From positions 747,869 to 811,868 of the forward strand of contig NZ_VEWL01000001.1 of the NCBI RefSeq assembly GCF_006376685.1: 64,000 nt of DNA, written 5' to 3'. Positions 37,352 to 46,084 of the stretch are shown piece after piece; the first letter of the stretch is position 1, and each line of letters begins with the position of its first letter. The stretch is from Ochrobactrum teleogrylli. Lineage in GTDB: Bacteria; Pseudomonadota; Alphaproteobacteria; Rhizobiales; Rhizobiaceae. Under the pieces are notes generated by a model. It did no database searches. It saw only the letters and a list, made by a program, of their open reading frames with translations, and was not told the origin of the DNA. Both the position numbers and the translations under genes were made by a program.

Positions 37352-38470
37352 CTATTTACCCGCCGCCTGCGCGGCATAGACATAGCTGTCATAGGTATAT
37401 TCGGCGACGCGGAACCACTCGAAACCCTCGTCGCGGAATTTCTTCCAGCTCGGATAGATCTTCGCCCAGGCCGGGTTCTTTTCGGTATATTCAGCGTAGA
37501 GATCGAAGGTGACCTTGTAAGCGGCATCCAGCACGTCACGCGGGAGAGGCCGCAAGTTTACGCCCTTCGACACCAGCGAACGGATTGCACCGGTGTTCTT
37601 CACGTCATAGAGCGAAATCATGTTCTGCGTTGCAGCCTGAGCGGCGGTGTTCAGCGCCACCTTGTAGGCTTCGGGCAGGCTTTCATATTGCTGCTTGTTG
37701 ACGAAGAAATGCACCGAAGCGCCACCTTCCCAGAAAGCCGGATAGTAGTAGTAAGGCGCGATCTGGTAGAAGCCGAGCTTCTCATCGTCATACGGGCCGA
37801 CCCATTCGGCGGCATCGATGGTTCCGCGTTCCAGCGACGGATAGATGTCGCCGCCGGGCAGCTGCTGCGGCACGACGCCAAGGCGCGACATGACTTCACC
37901 AGCCACACCGGCGATGCGCATCTTCAAACCTTTCAGGTCTTCGAGGCTCTTGATTTCCTTGCGATACCAGCCGCCCATCTGTGCAGCGGTGTTGCCGCCG
38001 ACGATACCGACAACGCCGTAATCGGAAAGGAATTCGTTATAAAGCTCATTGCCGCCGCCATGATAGAGCCACGCATTTTGCAGGCGTGTGTTCATGCCGA
38101 AGGGAATGGCGGTGCCGATGGCGAAAGCCGGGTTTTTGCCGGTGAAATAATAGCCGCAGGTGTGGGCGATTTCGACCGTATTGGCCTGCACCGCGTCAAT
38201 AGCCTGCGGACCGGGCACCAGTTCGCCCGCCTGAAACACCTGTATCTGGAACTTGCCGTCCGTCATCTTCGACAGGGCATTGGCCATAAAGACCGCGCCG
38301 CCATAGATCGTGTCGAGATTGTTTGGGAAGCCCGATGTCAGACGCCAGCGTATGTTCGGCAATTCATCTGCGATTGCCGGTGTGGCCAGCGCCGCACCGC
38401 TTGTGGCGGCGGCGGCTCCGATGGCCGCCCCCTTGGTTAGAAATGTACGGCGGTTCAAATCCTGTTTCAT
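37352..38470 (-). CDS. TRAP substrate-binding protein (DctP family, Tat signal)
   Basis: 372 residues from ATG 38470, preceded by GGAGGAGGAAAAC. NRRTFLTKGAAIGAA is a twin-arginine signal. The mature part begins IRWRLTSGFPNNLDTIYGGA and carries the substrate-arginine region (LKMRIAGVAGEVMSRLG) and EWVGPYDDEKLGFYQIAPYY, as in DctP proteins of the larger-permease type. Last gene of the TRAP operon 40648-37352. Confidence 0.9.
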   Translation of the reverse strand: MKQDLNRRTFLTKGAAIGAAAATSGAALATPAIADELPNIRWRLTSGFPNNLDTIYGGAVFMANALSKMTDGKFQIQVFQAGELVPGPQAIDAVQANTVEIAHTCGYYFTGKNPAFAIGTAIPFGMNTRLQNAWLYHGGGNELYNEFLSDYGVVGIVGGNTAAQMGGWYRKEIKSLEDLKGLKMRIAGVAGEVMSRLGVVPQQLPGGDIYPSLERGTIDAAEWVGPYDDEKLGFYQIAPYYYYPAFWEGGASVHFFVNKQQYESLPEAYKVALNTAAQAATQNMISLYDVKNTGAIRSLVSKGVNLRPLPRDVLDAAYKVTFDLYAEYTEKNPAWAKIYPSWKKFRDEGFEWFRVAEYTYDSYVYAAQAAGK

Positions 38471-38529
38471 GTTTTCCTCCTCCAAAACTGTTTCACTTGT
38501 AACCCGCGCGAAAACTGGTCTCCCCTCGG

Positions 38530-40086
38530 TTACTGCGCTGGCTTTTCCGGTTGTCCGAAGCTTGGCTGCGGCGATCCGAACGATGGGGCGGGCAGCGGGT
38601 CCGTGGACGGCGAAGGCGCACCGAATGGGGCGGGCGCAGTGCCGAACGGATTGCCGCCATCCGCACCCGGCATCGGCACGTTGATCTGGATCGTCGACGG
38701 ATCGGCGACCGGATGGCCGGATTTGTAATGGGTAACGATACCGGGAAACGCGATGATGATCGCGACCATCACCAGCTGGATCAGCAGGAACGGGATTGAC
38801 CCCATATAGATCTGGCCCGACGTGACCGGTTGGATCGTGGCTCCCGTTACCTTGTCCTTATAGGCGCGCGACGGCGCCACCGAACGCAGATAGAACAGGG
38901 AGAAGCCGAACGGTGGATGCATGAACGATGTCTGCATGTTTACCGCCAGCATGACGCCGAACCAGACGAGATCGATGCCGAGCGCGTCGGCAACCGGCGC
39001 CAGAAGCGGGATGATGATGAAGGCCAGCTCGAAATAATCGAGGAAGAAGGCCAGAAAGAAGACGAGAATATTGGCGACGATCAGGAAGCCGACTTCGCCG
39101 CCGGGAATCGACGTCATCAGATGCTCAACCCAGACGTGACCGTTGACACCGTAGAAGGTGAGCGAAAACACACGTGCGCCAAGCAGAATGAAAATGACGA
39201 AAGACGAAAGCTTCGCCGTGGCGTAAAGCGCCGAGGTCAGCATCTTCATGTTCAGGCGGCGATTGATGATCGCAAGCAGAAGCGCACCGACCGCGCCCAT
39301 TGCGCCGCCCTCCGTCGGCGTAGCGACACCGATGAAGATCGTGCCCAGAACGAGGAAGATCAGCACCAGCGGCGGCACGAGCGAGACCACCACGCGCTGC
39401 GCCAGTTTCCACCCCTTCAAGGTGCGGGCCTGCAACGGCAAGGCTGGAACAGTCTGAGGCCGCAGGATCGACATGCCGATGATGTAGGCGCAATAAAAGC
39501 CGACCAGCATCAGGCCCGGCACGAGCGCGCCCTTATACATATCCCCGACCGACCGACCGAGCTGGTCGGCGAGAACGATCAGAACGAGGCTCGGCGGAAT
39601 GATCTGCGCCAATGTGCCGGAAGCGGCAATAGTGCCGCTTGCCACTTTGCGGTCATAACCATAGCGCAGCATGATCGGCAGCGAGATCAAGCCCATCGAA
39701 ATCACCGAAGCGGCAACGACGCCAGTGGTGGCCGCCAGAAGTGCGCCGACGATAATCACCGCAAAGGCCAGGCCACCGCGCACGGGGCCGAACAACTGCC
39801 CGATCGTGTCGAGCAGGTCTTCGGCCATACCACTTCGCTCCAATATCAACCCCATGAAGGTGAAGAAAGGAATGGCGAGCAGGGTTTCGTTCGACATCTG
39901 GCCAAAGATGCGGTCGGGTATGGCCCCGAACAGATTGACCGGCAAAAGCCCCATTTCGATGCCGACGAAACCGAAGGCAAACCCGACAAAGGCAAGCGCA
40001 AAAGCCACCGGATAGCCGAGTAAAAGCACGACGATCAGCGAGAGGAACATCAGCGGCGCGAGATTTTCCGCGAAGAAAGCAACCAT
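38530..40086 (-). CDS. TRAP large permease (DctM) with proline-rich C-terminal tail
   Basis: 518 residues from ATG 40086 (GAGGGGGACGGATAT upstream); the frame to 40167 lies in the small-permease gene. About twelve to thirteen membrane segments with the family motifs FFTFMGLILERSGMAEDLL and LAQIIPPSLVLIVLAD. It is longer than the 441-residue paralogue at 23839 and ends in a ~60-residue tail rich in Pro, Gly, Ser and Phe (PFGTAPAPFGAPSPSTDPL and on), predicted disordered. Confidence 0.92.
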   Translation of the reverse strand: MVAFFAENLAPLMFLSLIVVLLLGYPVAFALAFVGFAFGFVGIEMGLLPVNLFGAIPDRIFGQMSNETLLAIPFFTFMGLILERSGMAEDLLDTIGQLFGPVRGGLAFAVIIVGALLAATTGVVAASVISMGLISLPIMLRYGYDRKVASGTIAASGTLAQIIPPSLVLIVLADQLGRSVGDMYKGALVPGLMLVGFYCAYIIGMSILRPQTVPALPLQARTLKGWKLAQRVVVSLVPPLVLIFLVLGTIFIGVATPTEGGAMGAVGALLLAIINRRLNMKMLTSALYATAKLSSFVIFILLGARVFSLTFYGVNGHVWVEHLMTSIPGGEVGFLIVANILVFFLAFFLDYFELAFIIIPLLAPVADALGIDLVWFGVMLAVNMQTSFMHPPFGFSLFYLRSVAPSRAYKDKVTGATIQPVTSGQIYMGSIPFLLIQLVMVAIIIAFPGIVTHYKSGHPVADPSTIQINVPMPGADGGNPFGTAPAPFGAPSPSTDPLPAPSFGSPQPSFGQPEKPAQ

Positions 40087-40099
40087 ATATCCGTCCCCC

Positions 40100-40648
40100 T
40101 CAGAGCGCTTGGGCTTCTGCGTCTTCAGCCGCCACCGTATCCGGTAGACGCCCTTGCAGAATGGCAATGCGTTTGATGAGTTCGGACAGGCCTTGCAGCG
40201 CCAAGAGTCCGAAACCGATGGGGATCAGCGTCCAGACAGGCCAAAGAACCAGCCCGCCTGTATTGTTGGAGGTTTCACCGCTGGCGAACTTCGCTTCCAC
40301 AATGGGCCATGAAAGATAGATCGTGATGAGGCAGAAGGGCAGCAGGAAGACGATAGTGCCGAAAATCTCGACCAGCAGCTGGGTGCGGCGCGAATAACGG
40401 CTGTAGAGCAGATCGACCTTCACATGCTCGCTGTGTAGCAGCGTGTAACCGGCGGCGATCAGGAAAACCGCCGAAAACAGATACCACTGCGCTTCCAGCC
40501 ATGCGTTGGAACTGAGATTGAAAAGCTTGCGCGAAACCGCATTGATGGCGCTGATCAGCACCGCCACGAGTATCAGCCAGGATACTGCTTTTCCGATGAA
40601 ATTATTGGCCGCGTCAATAGCGCGCGACAACGCCAGCAAAACTGACAT
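40100..40648 (-). CDS. TRAP small permease (DctQ)
   Basis: 182 residues, four hydrophobic segments; WLEAQWYLFSAVFLIAAGYTLL and SEHVKVDLLYSRYSRR are DctQ hallmarks. First gene of the operon, 13 bp before dctM. The palindrome at 40751-40770 lies ~100 bp upstream of its start. Confidence 0.9.
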   Translation of the reverse strand: MSVLLALSRAIDAANNFIGKAVSWLILVAVLISAINAVSRKLFNLSSNAWLEAQWYLFSAVFLIAAGYTLLHSEHVKVDLLYSRYSRRTQLLVEIFGTIVFLLPFCLITIYLSWPIVEAKFASGETSNNTGGLVLWPVWTLIPIGFGLLALQGLSELIKRIAILQGRLPDTVAAEDAEAQAL

Positions 40649-40750
40649 TGCTCCTCCCCTTTTGTTTCGGCCTCCTCAAGCCGTTTTGCAAAAGAGAATA
40701 AGTGCGCGGGAATCCACCCGCAAGCAGACGATAGTCGCAACAAAAGCACA

Positions 40751-40770
40751 ATTACCCACTAGTGGGTAAT
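40751..40770. promoter_or_regulatory. Perfect 20-bp palindrome, probable NarL-type response-regulator site
   Basis: ATTACCCACT followed by its exact reverse complement AGTGGGTAAT. Inside it, TACCCAC-TA-GTGGGTA has the 7-2-7 spacing and TACYYM core known for NarL-type dimers. It lies between the LuxR-type regulator (stop 40798) and the TRAP operon (start 40648), both read on the minus strand, so it is in the TRAP promoter region. Confidence 0.7.
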
Positions 40771-40797
40771 AAGCAGAGCTTTCCCGTCTTCCGGCGG

Positions 40798-41439
40798 CTA
40801 ACTTTCTGAAAAGCCAAGCCGGTTTTCAATGGCATAACGGGTCAATCCGGCGGTGCTGGCGATGCCGAGTTTCTTCTTGATGTTCTTGCGGTGAGTCTCG
40901 ACTGTTGCTTCCGATATGCCGAGCGCGGAAGCAATCTCGCGATTGCTGCTACCTTCGGCAACCAGAACCAGCACATCGTTTTCACGCGACGACAGGCCTT
41001 CCGCCTTCTTCTCGGCATTGTCGAGAAGTGCTTCCGAAACGCCGGAGGAAAAATAGGTTCCGCCCGATGCGACTGCATGGATGGCGGCGACGATTTCACT
41101 CGTCGAAACATCCTTCAGCACATAGCCCGAAGCACCGCGCATGATCGAGGTCGAGATATATTCGCGACTGTCATGCATGGAGAGCATCAGAATGCGCGTA
41201 CCCGGCAGTTGCCGCTTGAAAAGCTCGATGGCATCGATACCGTTGAGAAGCGGCATATTGATATCCATCAGCACGACATCGGGCTTGGCGGTCTGCGCCA
41301 TATCCAGCGCCAGCCGCGCATTGGATGCAGCGCCCGCGATTTCAATGTCGTCATAGGTTTCAAGCACGGCGCGCAAGCCGTCGAGAACCAGCGGATGATT
41401 ATCGACCAGCAATACGCGAATCTTGCATTCTTTCGTCAT
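40798..41439 (-). CDS. NarL/LuxR-family response regulator
   Basis: 213 residues. Receiver: VLLVDNHPLVLDGLRAVLE, phospho-Asp in KPDVVLMDINMPLLNGIDA. Output HTH: LSSRENDVLVLVAEGSSNRE then SEATVETHRKNIKKKLG. It overlaps the sensor kinase gene by 4 bases and precedes the TRAP operon, which it likely controls through the palindrome at 40751. Confidence 0.93.
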   Translation of the reverse strand: MTKECKIRVLLVDNHPLVLDGLRAVLETYDDIEIAGAASNARLALDMAQTAKPDVVLMDINMPLLNGIDAIELFKRQLPGTRILMLSMHDSREYISTSIMRGASGYVLKDVSTSEIVAAIHAVASGGTYFSSGVSEALLDNAEKKAEGLSSRENDVLVLVAEGSSNREIASALGISEATVETHRKNIKKKLGIASTAGLTRYAIENRLGFSES

Positions 41440-42833
41440 GCGACTTCCGGTTTCATCAGGGACGGCTTCGTCATAGGTCTTTCGACTGCCGAAAGCGGCA
41501 GGCGCGCGGTCAACTGCGTACCATCGCTGCCGGTTTCCACCAAGAGCACACCGCCGAAATGTGCCATGCGTTCCTGCATATTTCTGAGGCCAAGTCCCGA
41601 TGTCGCCCCTTTCAGATCATGACCGGCAAATCCATCGCCATTGTCGCTCACCGTCATCGTCACACGCCCGTTCGAATCCCAAAGGCGCACAGAGACCGCG
41701 CTCGCGCCCGAATGGCGCTCGATGTTGGTCAGCGCTTCCTGCGCCACCCGGTAGAGCGCCGTGCTCGGCTCCGGTTTCAGATTGACCCGCAGCGTATCGG
41801 CCTCAAAGCGGGTCTCGATACCCGTCCGCTCCGCGAAATGCTCGAAGAGCGCTTTCAGCGCCACCGTCATACCCAGATCGTCCAGAATACGCGGTCGCAG
41901 ATCATGCGAAAGCCGCCGCACCTCCTTGATCGCGCCGTTCAGCACATCCGATGCCTTCTCGATGGCCCTCGGCGCACCGTCGCTGCCCGTATGCACCTGA
42001 CGGCTGGCCAGATCGATGGCATAGCGCACGCCCACCAGATTCTGCGAAATGCCGTCGTGAAGTTCGCGGGCCAGACGGGCGCGTTCCTCCTCCTGCGTAT
42101 CGATGATGCGCTGGGCAAGCTCCTTGAGCTTGCTGTCCGCCATGCGCCGCTCGCGAATGTTCAACAACATGCATGTCGCGAAAACCAGCATGACGGCAGG
42201 CACGGCGATGAGACTGACCACCAGAAACGTGTTGCGGATATTGGCGCGAAAATCGGCATTGGCCGCCGCCGTCTGCGCATAAACATCATCCAGATAAACG
42301 CCGGTTCCCAGCATCCATTTCCACTTATCCAGCCCAACCGCAAAGGACAGCTTGTCGGCCATTTCGCCGCTCGACGGCTTTTCCCATTTATATTGGTGCA
42401 GCCCGCCCCCCTGCTTTGCCTTGTCGATCAGATTGGCAATGACATGATCACCATCAGGATCGACTAGATTGAGCCAGTTCTGACCGGGACGAAAGGTCTG
42501 GCGCGGATGCACGACATTGTTGCCGTCATAGTCATAAACGAAGAAATAACCGTCCCGCCCGTAATCGAGCGAGGTGAGAATGCTCGTCACCTTCTGCATG
42601 GCCGCTGTATCGTCGGGACCGGCCTCGTCATAGATTTTCTGGATTGCTGACAGAGCCAGATTGGTGAGGTTCAGAAGCTCGGTCTCCTTCGCCTTCAGCA
42701 TGTTCTTCTCAAAAGTCGCGATGCTGCTCTGCACGAGATTGGCCGATTGCCACGTGATGAAGGCCGTGACCGTCAGGATCGCGACGATCAACGGCACAAT
42801 GGCCAGAGCCAGAATCTGATATCGAAGCGTCAC
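41436..42833 (-). CDS. Cache-domain sensor histidine kinase (HisKA_3 type)
   Basis: 465 residues. Helix 1 (ILALAIVPLIVAILTVTAF), a periplasmic single-Cache domain at ~35-190 (YGRDGYFFVYDYDGNNVVHP; KWKWMLGTGVYLDDVY), helix 2 (FLVVSLIAVPAVMLVFATCML) and a kinase with ERARLARELHDGISQNLVG (His) and an ATPase domain (SDNGDGFAGHD; GLGLRNMQERM). Such kinases pair with TRAP or carboxylate transporters and sense the transported small acid. Partner regulator follows directly. Confidence 0.92.
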   Translation of the reverse strand: MTLRYQILALAIVPLIVAILTVTAFITWQSANLVQSSIATFEKNMLKAKETELLNLTNLALSAIQKIYDEAGPDDTAAMQKVTSILTSLDYGRDGYFFVYDYDGNNVVHPRQTFRPGQNWLNLVDPDGDHVIANLIDKAKQGGGLHQYKWEKPSSGEMADKLSFAVGLDKWKWMLGTGVYLDDVYAQTAAANADFRANIRNTFLVVSLIAVPAVMLVFATCMLLNIRERRMADSKLKELAQRIIDTQEEERARLARELHDGISQNLVGVRYAIDLASRQVHTGSDGAPRAIEKASDVLNGAIKEVRRLSHDLRPRILDDLGMTVALKALFEHFAERTGIETRFEADTLRVNLKPEPSTALYRVAQEALTNIERHSGASAVSVRLWDSNGRVTMTVSDNGDGFAGHDLKGATSGLGLRNMQERMAHFGGVLLVETGSDGTQLTARLPLSAVERPMTKPSLMKPEVA

Positions 42834-43196
42834 GCCTAGCTCCTCCCAACATCGCCGGACGGCTTTTTAAATTGGGACTTTAAAGCCCCGCTTCGACGGA
42901 CGAAAGAGGCGATATGCGCTGCCAATTTGCGGCACATTGCCAGACGGCAATATTATTTCGTATAGACTTATTTATGTAGATATAATGCAAAGCGCGGTCA
43001 GCTTTCCATTGCGCCTTGTTGCAAGAGCGGTATAGGAAGGCTGAAATTAAACGTTCGCGCGCTTCATTCGCGACGTGCAGGACCCTGAATTCTGGCCGTC
43101 TTGCCCAACCCCCATCGTTGAAGTGCGCCTTCGGAGGAGTGATTACATGCAATATTGCGGCAAGGCGCCTCGTCGGCTTCCCAAGGAGAGAAGACG
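42834..43196. other. Divergent promoter region between sensor kinase and ABC operon
   Basis: 363 bp. The part 42940-42990 is AT-rich and contains TATAAT at 42981-42986, which may be the -10 box of the plus-strand ABC operon; no convincing -35 is seen. Overlapping short open frames show no family features. Confidence 0.4.
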
Positions 43197-44054
43197 ATGA
43201 ACGCCGAAGTAAAGCACGCGCAGGCGGGTGGAACCGACAAGACGGCCATCGAGCTGAAGAATGTAGAGATTTCGTTCAAACTGGCCGATGGCGGTCGGTT
43301 CGATGCGGTTGCCGAAAGCAATCTCAAGGTCGCGGAAAACGAATTCGTCGCCATTGTCGGCCCAACCGGATGCGGTAAATCCACCTTGCTGAATGCTGTG
43401 GCCGGTCTTCTGACGCCCGCGCAGGGTATTGTCGAGATCAACGGCCAGCGCCTGCAAGGGCTAAATCGCAAGGCGGGTTATCTCTTCCAGCAGGACGCGC
43501 TGATGCCCTGGAAGACGGTGCTCGACAATGTCGCCATCGGCCTTGAAATCGCAGGCTCGACAAAGGCCGAAGCCCGCAGACATGCGCAGGAATGGCTGGC
43601 CCGTGTCGGGCTTGCAAGCTTCGGCGACCGCTATCCGCATATGCTTTCCGGGGGCCAGCGCAAACGTGTGGGTCTGGCGCAGGTGCTGATCCGCAATCCG
43701 AAATATCTGCTGATGGATGAGCCATTCGGCCCGCTGGACGCGCAAACCCGCGTCATCATGGGCGATTTGCTGCTCGATCTGTGGTCGCAAGACAAGAAGG
43801 CGGTCATGTTCGTCACGCATGATCTCGAAGAAGCCATCGCGCTTGCTGACCGCGTTGTCATCATGTCTGCCGGTCCGCGGGCGCGCATCATGGCGGAATA
43901 TCGCATTCCGCTCGAACGCCCTCGCGAGATTTCCGAAATCCGCCTCGACAACCAGTTTCACGAAATCCACCGGGAAATCTGGAGCGCGCTCAAGGAAGAA
44001 GTCCTCAAGGGCTACCAGCAGACGAGTGGAGACCGCGCCGGAGGACGTTCATGA
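43197..44054 (+). CDS. ABC importer ATPase, nitrate/sulfonate class
   Basis: 285 residues from ATG 43197 (AAGGAGAG upstream). Walker A GPTGCGKST, Q-loop FQQDALMPW, signature LSGGQRKRVGLAQVL, Walker B YLLMDEPFGPLDAQ, H-loop FVTHDLEEA. Works with the permease that overlaps its stop by 4 bases and the binding protein at 44972. Substrate not deducible; class members take sulfonates, nitrate, taurine or pyrimidines. Confidence 0.92.
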   Translation: MNAEVKHAQAGGTDKTAIELKNVEISFKLADGGRFDAVAESNLKVAENEFVAIVGPTGCGKSTLLNAVAGLLTPAQGIVEINGQRLQGLNRKAGYLFQQDALMPWKTVLDNVAIGLEIAGSTKAEARRHAQEWLARVGLASFGDRYPHMLSGGQRKRVGLAQVLIRNPKYLLMDEPFGPLDAQTRVIMGDLLLDLWSQDKKAVMFVTHDLEEAIALADRVVIMSAGPRARIMAEYRIPLERPREISEIRLDNQFHEIHREIWSALKEEVLKGYQQTSGDRAGGRS

Positions 44055-44839
44055 AAAAACCATTGCTGTTTCTGGCGCAGCTCAGTATTGCTGTTGCCGT
44101 TATTCTCGTGTGGCATGTCTTTACCGCCACGCATCTTTTCGGCAACCCCGCCAAGGCGAAATTCTTCTTCGCCACACCGGGCGATGTCGCCTTGCGCACC
44201 TATAAATGGTTTGCCGAAGGCACGATCTGGTATCACCTCGGCATCACGCTGCTCGAAGCCATGCTCGCCTTTGCCATCGGCTCGATTGCGGGTGTCCTGA
44301 TCGGCTTCTGGTTTGCGCGCAAGCCCATATTGGCAGCTGTTTTCGACCCCTATGTGAAAGCCGCCAACTCCCTGCCGCGTGTTGTTCTGGCACCGATTTT
44401 TGCGCTGTGGCTTGGCCTCGGCATCTGGTCCAAGGTAGCGCTTGGCGTTTCACTGGTGTTCTTCATCGTGTTCTTCAACGTCTATCAGGGCGTGAAGGAA
44501 GTGAACCAGACCGTGCTGTCCAATGCCCGCATGCTTGGCATGAACGAGCGGCAATTGTTGCGCAACGTCTACCTGCCCTCGGCTTTGTCATGGATGTTTT
44601 CGAGCCTGCATACCGCTGTCGGCTTCGCCGTCGTGGGTGCGGTCGTGGGCGAATATCTCGGTTCTTCGGCGGGGCTTGGCTACCTCATTCATCAGGCGGA
44701 AGGCGTGTTCGACGTGACCGGCGTTGTCGCCGGTATGCTCGTGCTGACCGTCTTCGTGCTGATCATCGACTGGGGCGTCACCATCATCGAGGAGCGCCTG
44801 CTTGTCTGGCGCCCCAAAGCCGCAAGCCACAACGCATAA
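44051..44839 (+). CDS. ABC importer permease, SsuC/NrtB class
   Basis: 262 residues; signal-anchor start (LLFLAQLSIAVAVILVWHVF) and about six hydrophobic segments, with the ATPase-coupling loop NARMLGMNERQLLRNVYLPSALSW split over residues ~157-180. A ~100-bp mosaic repeat separates it from the binding-protein gene. Confidence 0.9.
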   Translation: MKKPLLFLAQLSIAVAVILVWHVFTATHLFGNPAKAKFFFATPGDVALRTYKWFAEGTIWYHLGITLLEAMLAFAIGSIAGVLIGFWFARKPILAAVFDPYVKAANSLPRVVLAPIFALWLGLGIWSKVALGVSLVFFIVFFNVYQGVKEVNQTVLSNARMLGMNERQLLRNVYLPSALSWMFSSLHTAVGFAVVGAVVGEYLGSSAGLGYLIHQAEGVFDVTGVVAGMLVLTVFVLIIDWGVTIIEERLLVWRPKAASHNA

Positions 44840-44857
44840 CGGCGCGTCGCGCTTACG

Positions 44858-44961
44858 AGAGCGGTTCCGGTTAAAATGGAATCATGGAATCGCTCTATCT
44901 ATTTGTTTTCACGCATCATCCCACGCAAAACCGCTACGCACTTTTGGTGGAAGTGCTCTAG
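44858..44961. repeat. ~104-bp mosaic intergenic repeat (RIME-like) inside an ABC operon
   Basis: AGAGCG (44858) ... CGCTCT (44896) forms one hairpin; then TTTGTTTTCACGCAT, ACGCAAAACCGCTACGCAC and a terminal GTGCTCTA. It is the inverse orientation of the element at 30589-30690, with the same block order. It sits between the permease and binding-protein genes and ends within the ribosome site TAGGAGGA of the latter. Confidence 0.75.
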
Positions 44962-44971
44962 GAGGAAAATC

Positions 44972-46012
44972 ATGAAGATTAATCGCAGAGACGCCCTGCT
45001 GGGCGCCGCAGCTCTTGGACTGGCCGGCATTGCTTCCCGCCTGCCCGCCTATGCGCAGGACGCATCGGCAACGCCAGAAAAACCCGAACTGATGTTCGGC
45101 GTCGGCGGCAAGCCGCTTTTCTACTACCTGCCGCTAACGATTGCCGAGCGCAAAGGCTTCTTTGAAGAACAGGGCCTGAAGGCAACGGTCAACGATTTTG
45201 GCGGCGGCGCGAAGTCGTTGCAGGCTCTGATCGGTGGTTCGGTCGATGTCGTGACGGGCGCTTACGAACACACGATCCGCATGCAGAACAAGGGCCAGGA
45301 CATCAAGGCAGTCTGCGAACTTGGACGTTTCCCGGGCATCTGCATCGGCGTGCGCAAGGACCTCGCAGGCGAAATCAAGACCATTGCCGACCTGAAGGGC
45401 CAGAATGTCGGCGTTACGGCGCCCGGCTCCTCCACGTCGCTGTTCCTGCAATATGCACTCATGAAGAACGGTCTGTCGGAAGATGCCGCGTCGATTATCG
45501 GCGTTGGCGGCGGCGCAAGCGCGGTTGCAGCCATCAAGAAAGGCGAAATCGCCGCTCTCGTCCATCTCGATCCGGTAATCACCCGCCTCGAAGTCGATGG
45601 CGATATCACTCTGCTGATCGACACCCGCACAGAAGAAGGCACGCGACAGCTGTTCGGCGGCACCAATCCGGCCGCGACAGTTTATGTGCAGCAGAGCTTT
45701 ATCGACGCAAACCCGATCACTACGCAGCGCGTCGTCAATGCCTTCGTCAAGTCGCTGGACTGGATTCACAAGGCATCCGCCGACGACGTTGCCGACGCCG
45801 TGCCGGAGGAATATCTGCTTGGCGACCGTGAACTCTACAAAACCGGCTTTGAGAAATCCCGCGCCATGTATTCCGAAAAGGGCCTGATTGCCGAAGAAGG
45901 CTTCAAGAGCCTCTATGAAATGTTGAAGGCGCTCGATCCGGAGCTTTCCAGCGCGGATATTTCATTTGCGCAGACTTTCGATCCGCGCTTTGTGCAGGCC
46001 GCCAAAATCTAA
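44972..46012 (+). CDS. ABC substrate-binding protein, NMT1/SsuA-like (Tat-type signal)
   Basis: 346 residues from ATG 44972, with GGAGG seven bases upstream. INRRDALLGAAALGLAG is a twin-arginine-like signal. The mature part has FYYLPLTIAERKGFFEEQGL and GGSVDVVTGAYEHTI, typical of the nitrate/sulfonate/pyrimidine binding family. It belongs to the transporter at 43197-44839, and a terminator follows. Confidence 0.9.
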   Translation: MKINRRDALLGAAALGLAGIASRLPAYAQDASATPEKPELMFGVGGKPLFYYLPLTIAERKGFFEEQGLKATVNDFGGGAKSLQALIGGSVDVVTGAYEHTIRMQNKGQDIKAVCELGRFPGICIGVRKDLAGEIKTIADLKGQNVGVTAPGSSTSLFLQYALMKNGLSEDAASIIGVGGGASAVAAIKKGEIAALVHLDPVITRLEVDGDITLLIDTRTEEGTRQLFGGTNPAATVYVQQSFIDANPITTQRVVNAFVKSLDWIHKASADDVADAVPEEYLLGDRELYKTGFEKSRAMYSEKGLIAEEGFKSLYEMLKALDPELSSADISFAQTFDPRFVQAAKI

Positions 46013-46020
46013 CCAAGAAC

Positions 46021-46050
46021 AAGGCCGGGATCGCTTCGAATCCCGGCCTT
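46021..46050. terminator. Terminator between ABC operon and GntR gene
   Basis: AAGGCCGGGAT and ATCCCGGCCTT, an 11-bp perfect stem with an 8-base loop, followed by TTTCCATTTC. Confidence 0.9.
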
Positions 46051-46084
46051 TTCCATTTCATTCGTTGAAAAATGCCGCGCGGAA

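Noticed and set aside
38830-40023. 397-codon frame antisense to the TRAP large permease
   Set aside because: Composition rich in R, H, D, Q, typical of the reverse of a membrane-protein gene.
41600-41700. Possible tRNA-like GTTCGAATCCC near 41670
   Set aside because: It lies inside the histidine kinase coding region and no acceptor or anticodon stems can be built around it.
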